Of a stretch of DNA of 64,000 nt, positions 21,510 to 31,451 are shown piece by piece. This DNA is from Hyposmocoma kahamanoa. Taxonomy: Eukaryota > Arthropoda > Insecta > Lepidoptera > Cosmopterigidae. The notes below the pieces were generated by a model. The model was not told the origin of the DNA. It made no database searches and worked only from the letters and a program-made list of their open reading frames with translations. How positions within the stretch are numbered: the first letter of the stretch is position 1; each line of letters starts with the position of its first letter. The DNA is taken from NCBI RefSeq assembly GCF_003589595.1, contig NW_020653993.1:9225990-9289989 (forward strand), written 5' to 3'. Position numbers and translations under genes: made by a program.

Positions 21510-22093
21510 GGATCCCATGGTCACAGCTAACTCGCCTATAGGTTTGCTTGAAAAACAAAAACATGCTATATAGATCCGAAAAGATCGGTCTCTGGTCACT
21601 TGTTTTTAAATTTTGAATCATTCTTTAATTCCTTTGCCTCGCCATTCTGATTTTGTTTCGTACCATCGTCACTCCCTGCTCGAACGCGGCAGCGTACAGT
21701 GCTGTTGAAATTTCTATTGCGTCTAATTTTAATTCCTTTACCAGATTTGTAATAACTACTACTAATCATGTGCCAATTTTAACACCAATCTGTAACACTG
21801 TTTAACTCGGCCCTTTCGGGGTAAGTTTGTCTCACGTGTAGAGAGTGTTTTGTAGCGTTGTACCTGTTTTTTATATATACCAATTTTGTTACAGCCTCTT
21901 TTTCCCCTTCCAATTTACTTACGAATACATTTTCTGTGGACCGAAGTATCCTATTTTAAGTGCCTGGTCACGGCCCATTAGAGTTTACAACCTTTTCAAG
22001 CGTACTAGATGCTGTGTTCCAAACACACACTGTGTTTCACTGAACTGCGGTCACATAACAATACCTCATTTGGTTGTTTTTTTTTTTTATAAT
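21510..22093. other. No recognisable feature
   Basis: The open frame at 21845-22102 has no coding signature. The region is otherwise unannotated. Confidence 0.5.
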
Positions 22094-22292
22094 GCCAAGT
22101 GACGAGACGAACGAGTCGTGCGCCTGATATTAAGCTACACGCCTCTCCGTAATAGTTGCAGTGCCACTCAGAGCTTTAAACTGCAAAGATCTGAGGGGCA
22201 CCCTGAGACATAAGTTGACAAGTGCCATGTGCTTTCAAAACCGGAAACCGGAGGAACTCTATCACAAGGAGCTCTACTGCTACTAAACATTC
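22094..22292 (-). repeat. Rep-C copy, inverted, with internal deletion
   Basis: AAGTGACGAGACGAACGAGT, AATAGTTGCAGTGCCACTCA, GAGCTTTAAACTGCAAAGAT, ACCCTGAGACATAAGTTGAC, then ACAAGGAGCTCTACTGCTAC from the 5' end. The block in between is missing. Confidence 0.75.
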
Positions 22293-23257
22293 AAGATGCG
22301 GTCCTCTTTGAAAATTAATTTACAGCGGTGTGTTTCACATTTCACTATTTAGCTTATTGTGTCAACATACATTTAAAATTATTCACATTGATTTGGTAAG
22401 TAATATTGTGGTTTTTGATTAATTTATATATTATTAATTTATTCATTTAATAATTGGTAAATTAATAAAGTAATAAATTAATCAAGAACAAGAATATTAG
22501 TAACTTAACGAATCAATTTGAATAATTTTAAACTTCCGAAGAAATAGTTTAATTTCTCATGAGTTACAATCCCGAAAACGTTTAATAAGAATCTGATGTA
22601 ATGTGGATATTGTTTAATTTCGTAAATAATAAATAACTAAACCTAAAACTGCCTACGGATATTTTAGAATAAAGACATCTACACATACCACCATGTGCGA
22701 GCGTGGTCAAACGCAAGCCAAAAACTCTTTACGCTAGTGCAGTTGGTGAAGAAACAGAAGGCCCCTGGGCCAAAGCAAACTGACATGTGTTGTAAACACT
22801 CAATGTTATCTACCTGCCTAGATCATTTGTAACAGGTAGAGATTGCCGCGTCTGTCCACGACCAGTGATACTCTTTGAGCAAAATTCAACACTAAAACAA
22901 CATAATAGTTTATGTGAATGTTCTTGTCTACAGTATATTGAAGTCTTTGGACAAAGTAGTTTCAATTCCAATGAAAACAAAATGTTTATCAGGTCTCATT
23001 CATTCACTCTTATGAGTGAATGATTATATCTAATATTCGTTTCTTAGTTTCTAACCTGTGGCGGGATTTTTTATTTGCATACATTTGTAAAACATCTGGT
23101 AAAACTTGTCAAGTGCTCTCCTTAATGCAAAGCTGTACCCGGCAGTGGAACTTTTAAAGACTGTTATTGATACTGATGTAAGTTAGAGAAAAACCGTTAT
23201 TGATCTCATAACCATATTAATCGAATGAATCAATATTAAATGAATGAGTTCAAAATA
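22293..23257. other. No gene; small perfect hairpin at 23000-23023
   Basis: TCATTCACTC and its exact inverse GAGTGAATGA flank a TTAT loop. The rest is AT-rich and unannotated. Confidence 0.5.
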
Positions 23258-23510
23258 ATAATCGAGTGTTTTATTGAATGTTAAAACCACCTGATATTCA
23301 ATTATCTTTCATGAAATTACTCCACTAGTTTGCTAAAATTATTAAAACAAAGATCTAACACTTAGAAAAATTCCATCAATGCGGCCGGATGCAAACCGAC
23401 GTCTTCTAGCAAACCGTGCCAGATACTAGGCCACGGAACGAACCAGCGGACCTCACGAATTTTTTTGTGTGCTTGCCTGTGTTGATCTTTGTATCTTAAC
23501 GCTTAACGCC
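23258..23510 (-). repeat. SINE-B copy, inverted
   Basis: TTATTGAATG, ATGAAATTACTCCACTAGTT, AACACTTAGAAAAATTCC, box B side GGATGCAAACCGACG and box A side CTAGGCCACGGAACGAACC, then ACCTCACGAATTTTT. Box B is mutated. The 5' extension seen in the 36203 copy is mostly lost. Confidence 0.8.
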
Positions 23511-23995
23511 TTGTATAATACTTATATAACGAATACATAATCGTTTTTTTTTCATTTTCAGTGTGTAATAAGAACATATAAATGAAAAAGAAATTGCCTG
23601 TTTAATTTTGTGTACATAAAGTTATAAAAAAAATCAATCACTAGAGTTCATGTAGGCAAATGTTACTTGCAATTTCACGTGCCTACAAATACAATAACTA
23701 TTACAACTATTATGTAACGAGTTACGCACTGACCTAAACCTAATTTCAAATCAAAACATCTACTGTCAATTGATAGATAATTCGTATAATGATGTTGTTG
23801 TGAAATCGATTGTAAAATATAGAAAGGCATCTTATAATATAACTAATGGAACATATGTAGAAACTTTTAATAAACTGCTTGTAAAGAACTATCAACCCAT
23901 TTGGTGTTGCTAGTGTCTGTTCGATAGCCATTTAGGGTTACCAATTTTAAAATGGACCATTTTGTTTAAATATGATGCAAAGATGTTTAATGCAC
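23511..23995. other. No recognisable feature
   Basis: AT-rich sequence. The minus open frame at 23746-23931 has no coding signature. Confidence 0.5.
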
Positions 23996-24120
23996 TTTGT
24001 AGTAGCAGTAGTGCCATTTCTGCCGCCAAGCAGCACCGTGAGCGTTACTGCATTTCTATTTTGAAGGGTAAGGGTGCTGGTGAAATTGCAGACACATGGG
24101 ACTTGTCAACTTATGTAACT
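23996..24120 (+). repeat. Rep-C 5' part
   Basis: TTTGTAGTAGCAGTAGTGCC, TTTCTGCCGCCAAGCAGCAC, GTTACTGCATTTCTATTTTG, AAGGGTAAGGGTGCTGGTG, ACATGGGACTTGTCAACTTA. It stops just after TATGT. Confidence 0.75.
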
Positions 24121-24344
24121 AGGTATCATAAAAAAAAATTCTCTCCGTATGCGTTTAGTTATTACTCAAACGATTGCGTTAAACTTTTGTAGGTTATAGT
24201 GCCCACACGCCCGGAGAAGTTTCAGAAGTATTAGTTCTCACTATTGGGTACGGGTCTCCTCTTAGGAGAAAGTTAAGGCTGTCATTTGCAGAGCGCAAAG
24301 AAAGACAGTCTTTCCTCGTATAGCTAGTAAAAATTAAAAAAGGT
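24121..24344. other. No recognisable feature
   Basis: Short spacer without a supported feature. Confidence 0.4.
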
Positions 24345-24460
24345 TAGGGTGGTCTAATGCGTTCTTAAGTTTTCTCGATTGCTACAGATTGAAACTGAAA
24401 CTATCTTTTCGGATATAAATCGGTCATATCTGTTGTCTTAAACAAACCAACATCACTTAG
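24345..24460 (+). repeat. Rep-P fragment
   Basis: GCGTTCTTAAGTTTTCTCGA, TTGAAACTGAAACTATCTTT, CGGATATAAATCGGTCATAT and AAACAAACCAACATCA are a diverged left arm of the 58919 foldback. Confidence 0.5.
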
Positions 24461-24479
24461 TTTAGCTTTTCGACTTTTT

Positions 24480-24757
24480 AGCAGCAGTAGATCTCCTTGT
24501 GATAGAGTTCCTCCAGGGAAGTACTGCCACCTTGCCTATTTCTGCCGCCAAGCAGTACTTAATGTCAGCATTACTGCGTTCCGGTTTTGAAGGGTAAGTG
24601 TGCTGGTGAAACTACAGGCACATGAGACTTGTCAACTTACATCTAACATCTTCGTTGTTTAAAGCTCAGAGTGGCGCTGCAACTGTTATGGACAGGCGTG
24701 TAGCTTACCATTAGGTGCACGACTCGTTTGTCCCGTCACTTGATGTTATAAAAAAAA
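24480..24757 (+). repeat. Rep-C, long copy
   Basis: It runs AGCAGCAGTAGATCTCCTTG, GGGAAGTACTGCCACCTTGC, TTTCTGCCGCCAAGCAG, TGCGTTCCGGTTTTGAAGGG, GGCACATGAGACTTGTCAAC, AAGCTCAGAGTGGCGCTGCA, GGACAGGCGTGTAGCTTACC and CCCGTCACTTGATGTTATAA with an A-run. It is about 275 bp, lacking only the GGGTGACGGGCGCAGTGGC block. The A-rich end fits retroposition. Confidence 0.8.
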
Positions 24758-25032
24758 AGGTACAGGCCCATTGTCGCTTTTTTAATTATATCTTACCCTT
24801 GATATAAAATCACGAGAGATCATACGTCAAAAGTGCTTTTTTTCTAAATTAGTTCTAGTGTGGGTGTTTCGGGTAGTGCTTGTGAGTAAATTCTGGGACT
24901 CCTTAACTTACCCGGGACCTTTGCGTGGCAGTCCAGCATGGCGACCGTTCGGCCACCATTAACGTTTGCATTTACAATTAAAGCACTTGTGTCATGAAAA
25001 TCGGAAACAACGACGATACTGAAAACAGTAAA
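24758..25032 (-). repeat. MITE-H end and SINE-A head scrap
   Basis: 24795-24850 contains inverted MITE-H right-end sequence (ACCCTTGATATAAAATCACG, CATACGTCAAAAGTGC). 24902-24960 is an inverted SINE-A head (GGGACCTTTGCGTGGCAGTC, CATGGCGACCGTTCGGCCAC). Both are fragments. Confidence 0.5.
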
Positions 25033-25073
25033 CGGGTCAATGTATAAAAATTAATTTTTTGTACATTGACCCG
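25033..25073. repeat. 41-bp near-perfect palindrome
   Basis: CGGGTCAATGTA at the left is exactly inverted as TACATTGACCCG at the right around an AT-rich, itself palindromic core (AAAATTAATTTT). It could extrude as a hairpin. Its origin may be a collapsed foldback element. Confidence 0.75.
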
Positions 25074-25697
25074 GCCGGGGATCGTGGGACCTAGGAGATG
25101 ACGACTTCATGAAAATCGTTATGCAAGCCACTTGACCAGGGAGGTCTTCAAACTCTTAGTACAGGAAACCCCTTGTTTGAGATAAAGTGACTTTGGATGT
25201 AGTTGTTCAGCACATTACTATTATTCCGTAAAATATTTTCAACAATTTCAATTAGCCCTGAACAACTGATTTCGAATTATCGAGTAGTCTTATTGTTGAA
25301 CTTCCGCCTTTTTTAAAGACTGTTACACACTTGGTAGAGTGCTCTAATAAGAAATAAATATTATGAATGGCAAACTCCTCGTGTAAACATTGTTGCCGCA
25401 ATGGCGGTGTTGACTAATCTATTTCCGAGTTACGTGATTACCGGAAAAAATACGTTGTGTATACATAATACTGCTTAATCTCCATTCTTATACTTCTCCA
25501 CATAGATAATAAAAATAGCCGGTGGGCGAAATTCTAAACAATTTTTTAATTTGTGCTATGGAGTTTGTTCACTTACTTCGACCTTGGAAAGGTGAGCGTT
25601 TTAAAGAAATTTTTTTAGAAAAAAAAAAAATTAAAAAGTGTCGAAAGCGATAATCTAATAACAAACACAGAAGAAATTCGTCGACTTAGTAAACTCA
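25074..25697. other. No recognisable feature
   Basis: AT-rich sequence; nothing supported. Confidence 0.5.
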
Positions 25698-25826
25698 GTC
25701 TGTAGCTTAGTTGGTAAAGCAACGGGGACGGAATCTCGTGGTCGCAGATTCGGGTCCTGTCGGCTCGAAGGATTTTTCCTTTGTATTTCCATCTACGTAT
25801 TTAATAATTCTAATTCTATTTGTTAC
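25698..25826 (+). repeat. SINE-B-like element
   Basis: GTCTGTAGCTTAGTTGGTAA gives a good box A and CGCAGATTCGGGTCCTG a degenerate box B. GGCTCGAAGGATTTTTCC and CTTTGTATTTCCATC follow. The tRNA-like head differs from the main SINE-B copies, so it may be a subfamily. Confidence 0.65.
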
Positions 25827-26623
25827 ATTATGGACGTCGAGTATATAACCAGAAGTAGAGTTTACACTTTTAAATATCAACTCTCGTTTGCACTGAAATC
25901 GCAAATTAGAAAACTGCAATAGTACAGCGACAACAACTGACCCGTGTGTACGTCTCCGTATATTCCAAAAATATTCTGTATTTATTATAATAAAGATAAT
26001 ATCCCTAACAAAGAGGGCTGTTCCATTTTGTGGTATGGGAAAAACTGCAAAATATTTAATTACAAAACAAACAACATTTCATCGGTAATTATATATTTAA
26101 CTAGATAAACTGGTCTATTTGAAGCGAAACAATTGACGACACCCGTCAACTGCCTCCGTGGCCGAACGGTTACCATGCCGGACTGCCACGCAGTGGCCCC
26201 AGGTTCGGCTCCCGAACCGGGAGAAATATTTGTATGGCCTACATTTATTTCTCTCGTGAGTTTGGGTGTAATCTGTGGTTGTCTATGTGTGTGTCCATGG
26301 CACCCGCGACACAGGGTTTCCCTAGTGCGGGGCTACGTTGAGTGTGTGCGTTATTAAAAAAAAAAGAGCAAACCGTATCTTGCCCGACTCAAGAGTTCCC
26401 ATTATGGTGGCAGAGTTGCCTCATTGGACAGCAATGGACACCACCAACGATCCAGAGTGGTGTTCGTTAGTTGACGACGCATATTTTATAAAAAAAAAAT
26501 GTTTTGAATTCGGGCTGGCCAATCGGAGTGCAGTTGAAACAGTAATGATTTGGCAGATTAGTTTTCAAACAAATGAAATGACATTTCGTCTTTATTTCTG
26601 GATAAAAACTCGTTGATTATGGA
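25827..26623. mobile_element. TIR-R copy 1 with perfect 8-bp duplication and nested SINE-A
   Basis: The element spans 25835-26615. The left end CGTCGAGTATATAACCAGAA and the right end (inverse, partly decayed) are flanked by ATTATGGA at 25827-25834 and 26616-26623. The interior matches 58193-58686 (CGTCTCCGTATATTCC, TATTCTGTATTTATTATAAT, TGTTCCATTTTGTGG, GACATTTCGTCT). A SINE-A plus ~150 bp of other sequence interrupts it at 26149-26502. It looks hAT-like and non-coding. Confidence 0.88.
26150..26502 (+). repeat. SINE-A nested in TIR-R, with 3' extra sequence
   Basis: Intact SINE-A (TGGCCGAACGG, CAGGTTCGGCTCCC, GTGTGTGCGTTATT) ends near 26355 with an A-run. About 150 unrelated bases then lead to TTTATAAAAAAAAATG, a second A-rich end. 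The uninterrupted copy at 58193 reads CGTCAATAGTTTCGAACTCG across this site. The extra tail may be a 3' transduction or a second insertion. Confidence 0.75.
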
Positions 26624-27115
26624 CAAGCTGAAACTTTTAACAAATAAAATTAGAATTATGATCATTTCCTAAAAAAATTACTTTAAATCGCTCTTCTGCA
26701 AAACGCACGTTACACGTTTTACCTTTCCAATGTTAACTTAGTTTTCACATTGGCTTAGACGCACGCTTAAAACGTCAGTTTTTTAAATGTTAGTGGACTT
26801 CATTTGATCCGGCTAGACTCGAAACAACGTCTTCAGAATACCGTATCTGACGCTCTCCCAACTGAGCTACGGAATAATAATGTGCCAGACACGCAATCGG
26901 AAAAATAACAACGAAACTTTTTTTTATGAAACCTATACCTCGATTTTTTTAACATCAGACAGAAGAAAATTTTGGGTCTTTTATTAGGCACCATTTTATT
27001 CAGTAATTTTGTAAGCAAAGTATTTTTTACCGTAAAACAATGTTCTCAAATATATTTACTATCTTTTATGTAATTATTAACGTTTTTTTCATTCGTAACA
27101 CTCACTATTATAAAT
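26624..27115. other. Unannotated, containing an inverted SINE-B-like scrap at 26795-26880
   Basis: TTCATTTGATCCGGCTAGAC, TCGAAACAACGTCTTCAGAA and CCCAACTGAGCTACGGAATA are an inverted tRNA-like head of SINE-B. Nothing else is supported. Confidence 0.55.
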
Positions 27116-27480
27116 GTAGCGGCAGTAGAGCTCCTTGTGAAAGAGCTCGTCTAGGGAAGTACTGCCACCTTACATATTTCTGCTGCCAAGCGGTAATGTG
27201 AACATAACTGCGTTCCGGATTTAAAGAGTATAAGGGTGCTGGTGAAATTTCAGGCACATGGGACTTTTCATCTTATGTCTCGACGTGACGGACGCAGTGG
27301 CAATGCCCGTCAAATCTTTGCGATTTCAATCTCTGGGTGGCACTGCAACTGTTATGGACAGGCGTGTTCTTCGGCTTTAAAACCGGATTGCAGTAATCCT
27401 CACATTACTGTTTGGCGGCTGAAATAGGTAAGATGGCAGTACTTCCCTGTACGAATTCTTTCAAAATGCTCTAACTGTTA
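27116..27480 (+). repeat. Rep-C copy joined to an inverted Rep-C 5' end
   Basis: 27116-27365 is plus-strand Rep-C through TTATGGACAGGCGTGTTC. From about 27370 the sequence turns over: TTTAAAACCGGATTGCAGTA, ACATTACTGTTTGGCGGCTG, AAATAGGTAAGATGGCAGTA and GCTCTAACTGTTAC are the inverted Rep-C 5' end. The result is a head-to-head fold. Confidence 0.8.
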
Positions 27481-27950
27481 CTTTCCAAGGAGCTTGTTCA
27501 TTTTCAACACCTATACAAATTTAGAGAGGTTATATTATGTTGTCTTTATTAACTGACAGTACGATACGGACCTTTTTCGTTACATTTTTTTAAGGTTGGT
27601 CTTGTTGGACCTGCATTAGCATGATGCATTTCAAATTTCATACAAATTGATCGATTACGTATTAACGTTTTGTATGAACAGCTGCTTTAGTTTGTGTCGT
27701 GAGAAGGGAACCCATAATAAATGTGTTTTTTTTGTTCCATGCACTTAATTGCCTTAAAAAACCGAGTTAGATTGACCTGATCATTGACCTACCAACACCT
27801 GATATATTATACTGGAATTATTAAACAGTGTTACCAGTAATTGTTATTTACCCATTATTTTGGCAAGGGATATCTTTAAGGGATTGCTTTAAAATTTTTG
27901 TGACTCTAAAATTGTTGATTTGGAACATATACTACGTTAAAACCAATTGC
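27481..27950. other. No recognisable feature
   Basis: AT-rich sequence; nothing supported. Confidence 0.5.
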
Positions 27951-28046
27951 GTCACTAAACGAAAGAGTTAACTATCGGGAAATTAATTTTAATGTTTCTG
28001 AAAAAAAAAATTAAATGAAAAAAAAATTTGATTTTCGTTTAGTGAC
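27951..28046. mobile_element. Short foldback element, 96 bp
   Basis: GTCACTAAACGAAA at 27951 is inverted at 28033-28046 (TTTCGTTTAGTGAC). The interior is AT-rich with poly(A) and poly(T) runs. No sister copy was seen in the window. Confidence 0.5.
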
Positions 28047-28384
28047 TTTGTTAGTGCTATATTTGTGATTCGATTGCCTTTAAAAATACCCACAAAATAT
28101 ATACTTTATATATAATTTTATATTACGTAAAAGATAAAAATTTTAAAATAATGAAAAAATGTAACTCACAATTTACTTCCAAAAAACAACACTAACACGG
28201 ATTCCAATTAAAAAAATACACACACAGTTATTTTTAAAAATGAACACCATAAAATGTCACGTTTATTCAGCAGAGTTTTTTTATTTGGCGCGTTCCTATC
28301 CGATGGCGCGCGGCGAGTGACTGTAGAAAGGTAGAGCTTCCTTTCGCGCCATTTCTATGTGGAAGGGAGCTTTGTAGAGGTTAT
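28047..28384. other. Spacer ending in a GC-rich patch beside the gap
   Basis: 28285-28375 (TTGGCGCGTTCCTATCCGAT, GGCGCGCGGCGAGTGACTG, TTTCGCGCCATTTCTATG) is GC-rich and contains GGCGCG and CGCGCC in opposite sense. It looks like a repeat edge running into the assembly gap. Confidence 0.4.
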
Positions 28385-28784
28385 NNNNNNNNNNNNNNNN
28401 NNNNNNNNNNNNNNNNNNNNNNNNNNNNNNNNNNNNNNNNNNNNNNNNNNNNNNNNNNNNNNNNNNNNNNNNNNNNNNNNNNNNNNNNNNNNNNNNNNNN
28501 NNNNNNNNNNNNNNNNNNNNNNNNNNNNNNNNNNNNNNNNNNNNNNNNNNNNNNNNNNNNNNNNNNNNNNNNNNNNNNNNNNNNNNNNNNNNNNNNNNNN
28601 NNNNNNNNNNNNNNNNNNNNNNNNNNNNNNNNNNNNNNNNNNNNNNNNNNNNNNNNNNNNNNNNNNNNNNNNNNNNNNNNNNNNNNNNNNNNNNNNNNNN
28701 NNNNNNNNNNNNNNNNNNNNNNNNNNNNNNNNNNNNNNNNNNNNNNNNNNNNNNNNNNNNNNNNNNNNNNNNNNNNNNNNNNNN
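28385..28784. other. Assembly gap (400 N)
   Basis: Exactly 400 undetermined bases, probably a scaffold placeholder, so the real length is unknown. Any open frame spanning it is meaningless. Confidence 0.98.
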
Positions 28785-28850
28785 TTTTAAACTTAGGAAA
28801 TGGTAATCTTAATACATTGGGCGCGCTATAAGTTTATATAAACAATATTT
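28785..28850 (-). repeat. LINE fragment at gap edge, inverted
   Basis: TTTTAAACTTAGGAAATGGT, AATCTTAATACAT matches the inverted LINE segment at 30545-30580 (FPKFKNYIK region on the minus strand). The gap has therefore probably swallowed a LINE body or 3' end. Confidence 0.5.
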
Positions 28851-28870
28851 AAAAAGTAATTACAACATTT

Positions 28871-29089
28871 TTATAATAATAATAATAACGTACACACTCA
28901 ACATAGCCCCGCACTAGGGAAACCCTGTGTCGCGGGTGCCATGGACACACACGTAGACAACCACAAATTACACCCAAACTCACGAGAGAAATAAATGTAA
29001 GCCATACAAATATTTCTCCCGACCCGGGAAACGAACCTGGACATCTGCATGGCAGTCCGGCATGGTAACCGTTCAGCCAACGTTCGCAG
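28871..29089 (-). repeat. SINE-A, near full-length, inverted
   Basis: It begins with the inverted (ATT) tail, then AACATAGCCCCGCACTAGGG, CACCCAAACTCACGAGAGAA, ATATTTCTCCCGACCCGGG, and the head GGCAGTCCGGCATGGTAACC with box A inverse CCGTTCAGCCA. Box B carries substitutions. Confidence 0.9.
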
Positions 29090-29184
29090 TTTTTTGAAAA
29101 TGGAACTCTTTGGCTGTAGAATACAGTTTGTTTCATCTGACTGTCATTGGTTTTTACATTGTGACGTCATTTTAGAAATTGGTT

Positions 29185-30265
29185 GTCTACATCACCATCG
29201 ATTTAACTCGTGAAAATGTTCGTAGTATGATTTTCCACGACTTTAAGTGTAATTTAACTGCTCAGCGAAGCTTCACTCGGCTTCAAACTGCTTTTGGCGA
29301 TGAAGCACCTTGCAAGACAATTATTTATAGCTGGTTTCCAGAATTCAAACGCGGTCGTGTGAATCTCAGTGACGAATTTAGTGATGGTCGCCCGTCCACT
29401 GCGGTGAACAACAAAAACATCGATGCTGTGCGCCGTATGATCAAAACAGACAGACATGTGACATACCATGAGATTTGGGCATCTTTAGGCATAGGCATGA
29501 GTCAAATACAATCAATATTACACAAACATTTGGGTCTGAAAAAGCTGTGCTCTCGGTGGATCCCACACAATTTGACTGAAGCTCAAAAAACGGATCGTGT
29601 CACTTGGTGCAATGCCATGCTTACCAAATTCAACGAAGGGGTATCAAATTTGGTGTGGGACATAGTAACAGGTGACGAAACATGGGTTTATGGTTACGAT
29701 CCCACAACAAAGCAGCAATCGAGCGTATGGGTCTTTCGAGATAAGCCGAAACCAACCAAAGTGGCGCGCGTGCAAAGCGCCTCTAAGCGGATGATTGCTT
29801 CTTTTTTTTAATAAAACTGGACACTTGGCTACTGTTGCTTTAAAGAATCATTGTACCATGAAAAGTGATTGGTACACGACCATTTGTTTGCCGGTAGTTA
29901 TTGACAAACTCCGTAAAAATAACCGTAAACGCCGTATCATCTTGCACCACGATAATACCAGTTCTCACAAGGCTAGACGGACAAATGAATTTTTGAAGGT
30001 GAACAACGTTGACCTTATGAGCCTTCCCGGGTACAGTCCCGACCTGGCACCTTGTGACTTTTATTTATTTCCAAAAATTAAGAACCAGCGGTCAACGATT
30101 TTTATCACCTAAAGAGGCTGTCGAAGAGTATGAAAAATATGTTTCAGAGATTGCCACGGTGGAGGAGTGGCATAAATGTTTTCAAAATAGGTTCATTCGT
30201 ATGAAAAAGTGCATTAACGATAACGGAGAATATTTTGAGAGCTGTCACGGAGGAGTGGCATAAAT
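29185..30265 (+). pseudogene. mariner transposase relic (D,D34D), frameshifted twice
   Basis: The product would be a Tc1/mariner-superfamily cut-and-paste transposase. Three frames join in order. 29185-29811 carries the N-terminal helix-turn-helix region, the linker WIPHNLTEAQK and the first catalytic Asp in VTGDETW. 29812-30090 carries SDWYTTICLP, the second Asp in LHHDN and the third in YSPDLAPCDF, with 34 residues between them. 30088-30245 carries the C-terminus LSPKEAVEEYEKYVSE and CFQNRFIRMKKCI. An extra T in an eight-T run at 29802-29809 makes the first break. The second lies near 30085-30090. No ATG in good context and no terminal inverted repeats are visible. The right end stops against a LINE tail. 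The sequence resembles the cecropia-type mariners of moths, by family knowledge only. Confidence 0.93.
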
Positions 30266-30800
30266 CAAAGTCAAAGATTATTTATTCCATAGGTAAAATA
30301 CATTTACACTTGAAAACGTCTCATTTAAGCTATTGCTTGTTCGCTACGCCGACCTCCATGAGAAGAACGAGCAAGAAACTCTAGGGATTGCTCTTTTCAA
30401 ATAAACTTAAATGCTATGGAATACACTTTGAATCACATTTGTGTGGATTCTGAAGCCGTGTCGTCTTTCCATACATCTTTATCTAACACGTAGTCTTCAA
30501 TTTTGTAATATGATTTTTCGATCAAAATACTTTTAATGTAGTTTTTAAACTTAGGAAAAGATAAGCTTAATATATGCTCCGGAATCTTATTCTAAAAAAG
30601 TATACAGTTCCCCATAAAAGAGTCGTTTACCTTAGCTAAATGAAATCGTGGTACCATGAGTTATGATTTAGTTTTAAGGTTTACATTATGGATATATTCT
30701 TTATTAACGAAATTATGTATATTTTTATGGGCATACAAAATATTTGAGTAAATGTACTGTGATGCCGCAGTCATGATACCAGTCTCCTCTCCGTATTTTA
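30266..30800 (-). pseudogene. jockey/CR1-like LINE 3' end, inverted
   Basis: The minus strand reads TAASQYIYSNILYAHKNIH, then VNDSFMGNCILF and PEHILSLSFPKFKNYIKSIL, then KSYYKIEDYVLDKDVWKDD, then stop. This is the ORF2 C-terminus. A ~200-bp 3' UTR (AGCAATCCCTAGAGTTTC, GAACAAGCAATAGCTTAAAT) ends in AAATAATCTTTGACTTTG at 30266, abutting the mariner. A related plus-strand copy lies at 34440-34710. Confidence 0.88.
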
Positions 30801-31451
30801 TTATTTTTTTTTATTAAGGCTTTGGCAAAGCCATCAGCCTAAACATGAAGTTTAATTATGTTTCTGTAAATATGGCCGCCACAAAGAGGATAGGCAATTT
30901 GAGGTGGCGTGCTTGGATTGACTCAGGATTCCTTAAAACGGGCCGATACGGGTATTCTAGTTCGAGATTCGTATAATTTCGCGTTTTAATCTTCGATTAA
31001 GGCACAATAGCACTATTCTATTCCACTTTAAACTAGATTTCACAAAATAATTGAAAGTCAAAATAAAAACGAAACTTTTCCCTCCAAAAGGTCCAGAGCG
31101 AATCTGACCTATCATTATTAAAGAACCAGTGCCCAGCAGCGGGAGATGTAGGTTGATATATTGTAAACACATTTCTCTTGATTTAAGTACTTTCTCAAAT
31201 TGCCTAGACGTAGTATCGCGGGCCGTACTCGTGCCTAAAGGGAAAGTGAAAATATACTTTAAGGGAACCTGCCTCTAAAGTTTCTTATTATACTGAAGTG
31301 TATTTTCTACGGCATAATGTTGTAGTGCGTTTTTCTCTTTTTATGCAATGTGGTTCTGTAGAATATATAAAATTTCTGATTTTGGTATGAGTCTCTTTTT
31401 TTTACATACAATGTTTTAAGTATCGCCTGGGTAAAAAGGACGGTTTAATAT
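30801..31451. other. No recognisable feature
   Basis: No gene supported. The minus open frame 30957-31172 lacks coding signature. Confidence 0.5.

Noticed and set aside
28359..28790. 143-codon open frame
   Set aside because: It consists almost entirely of undetermined bases.
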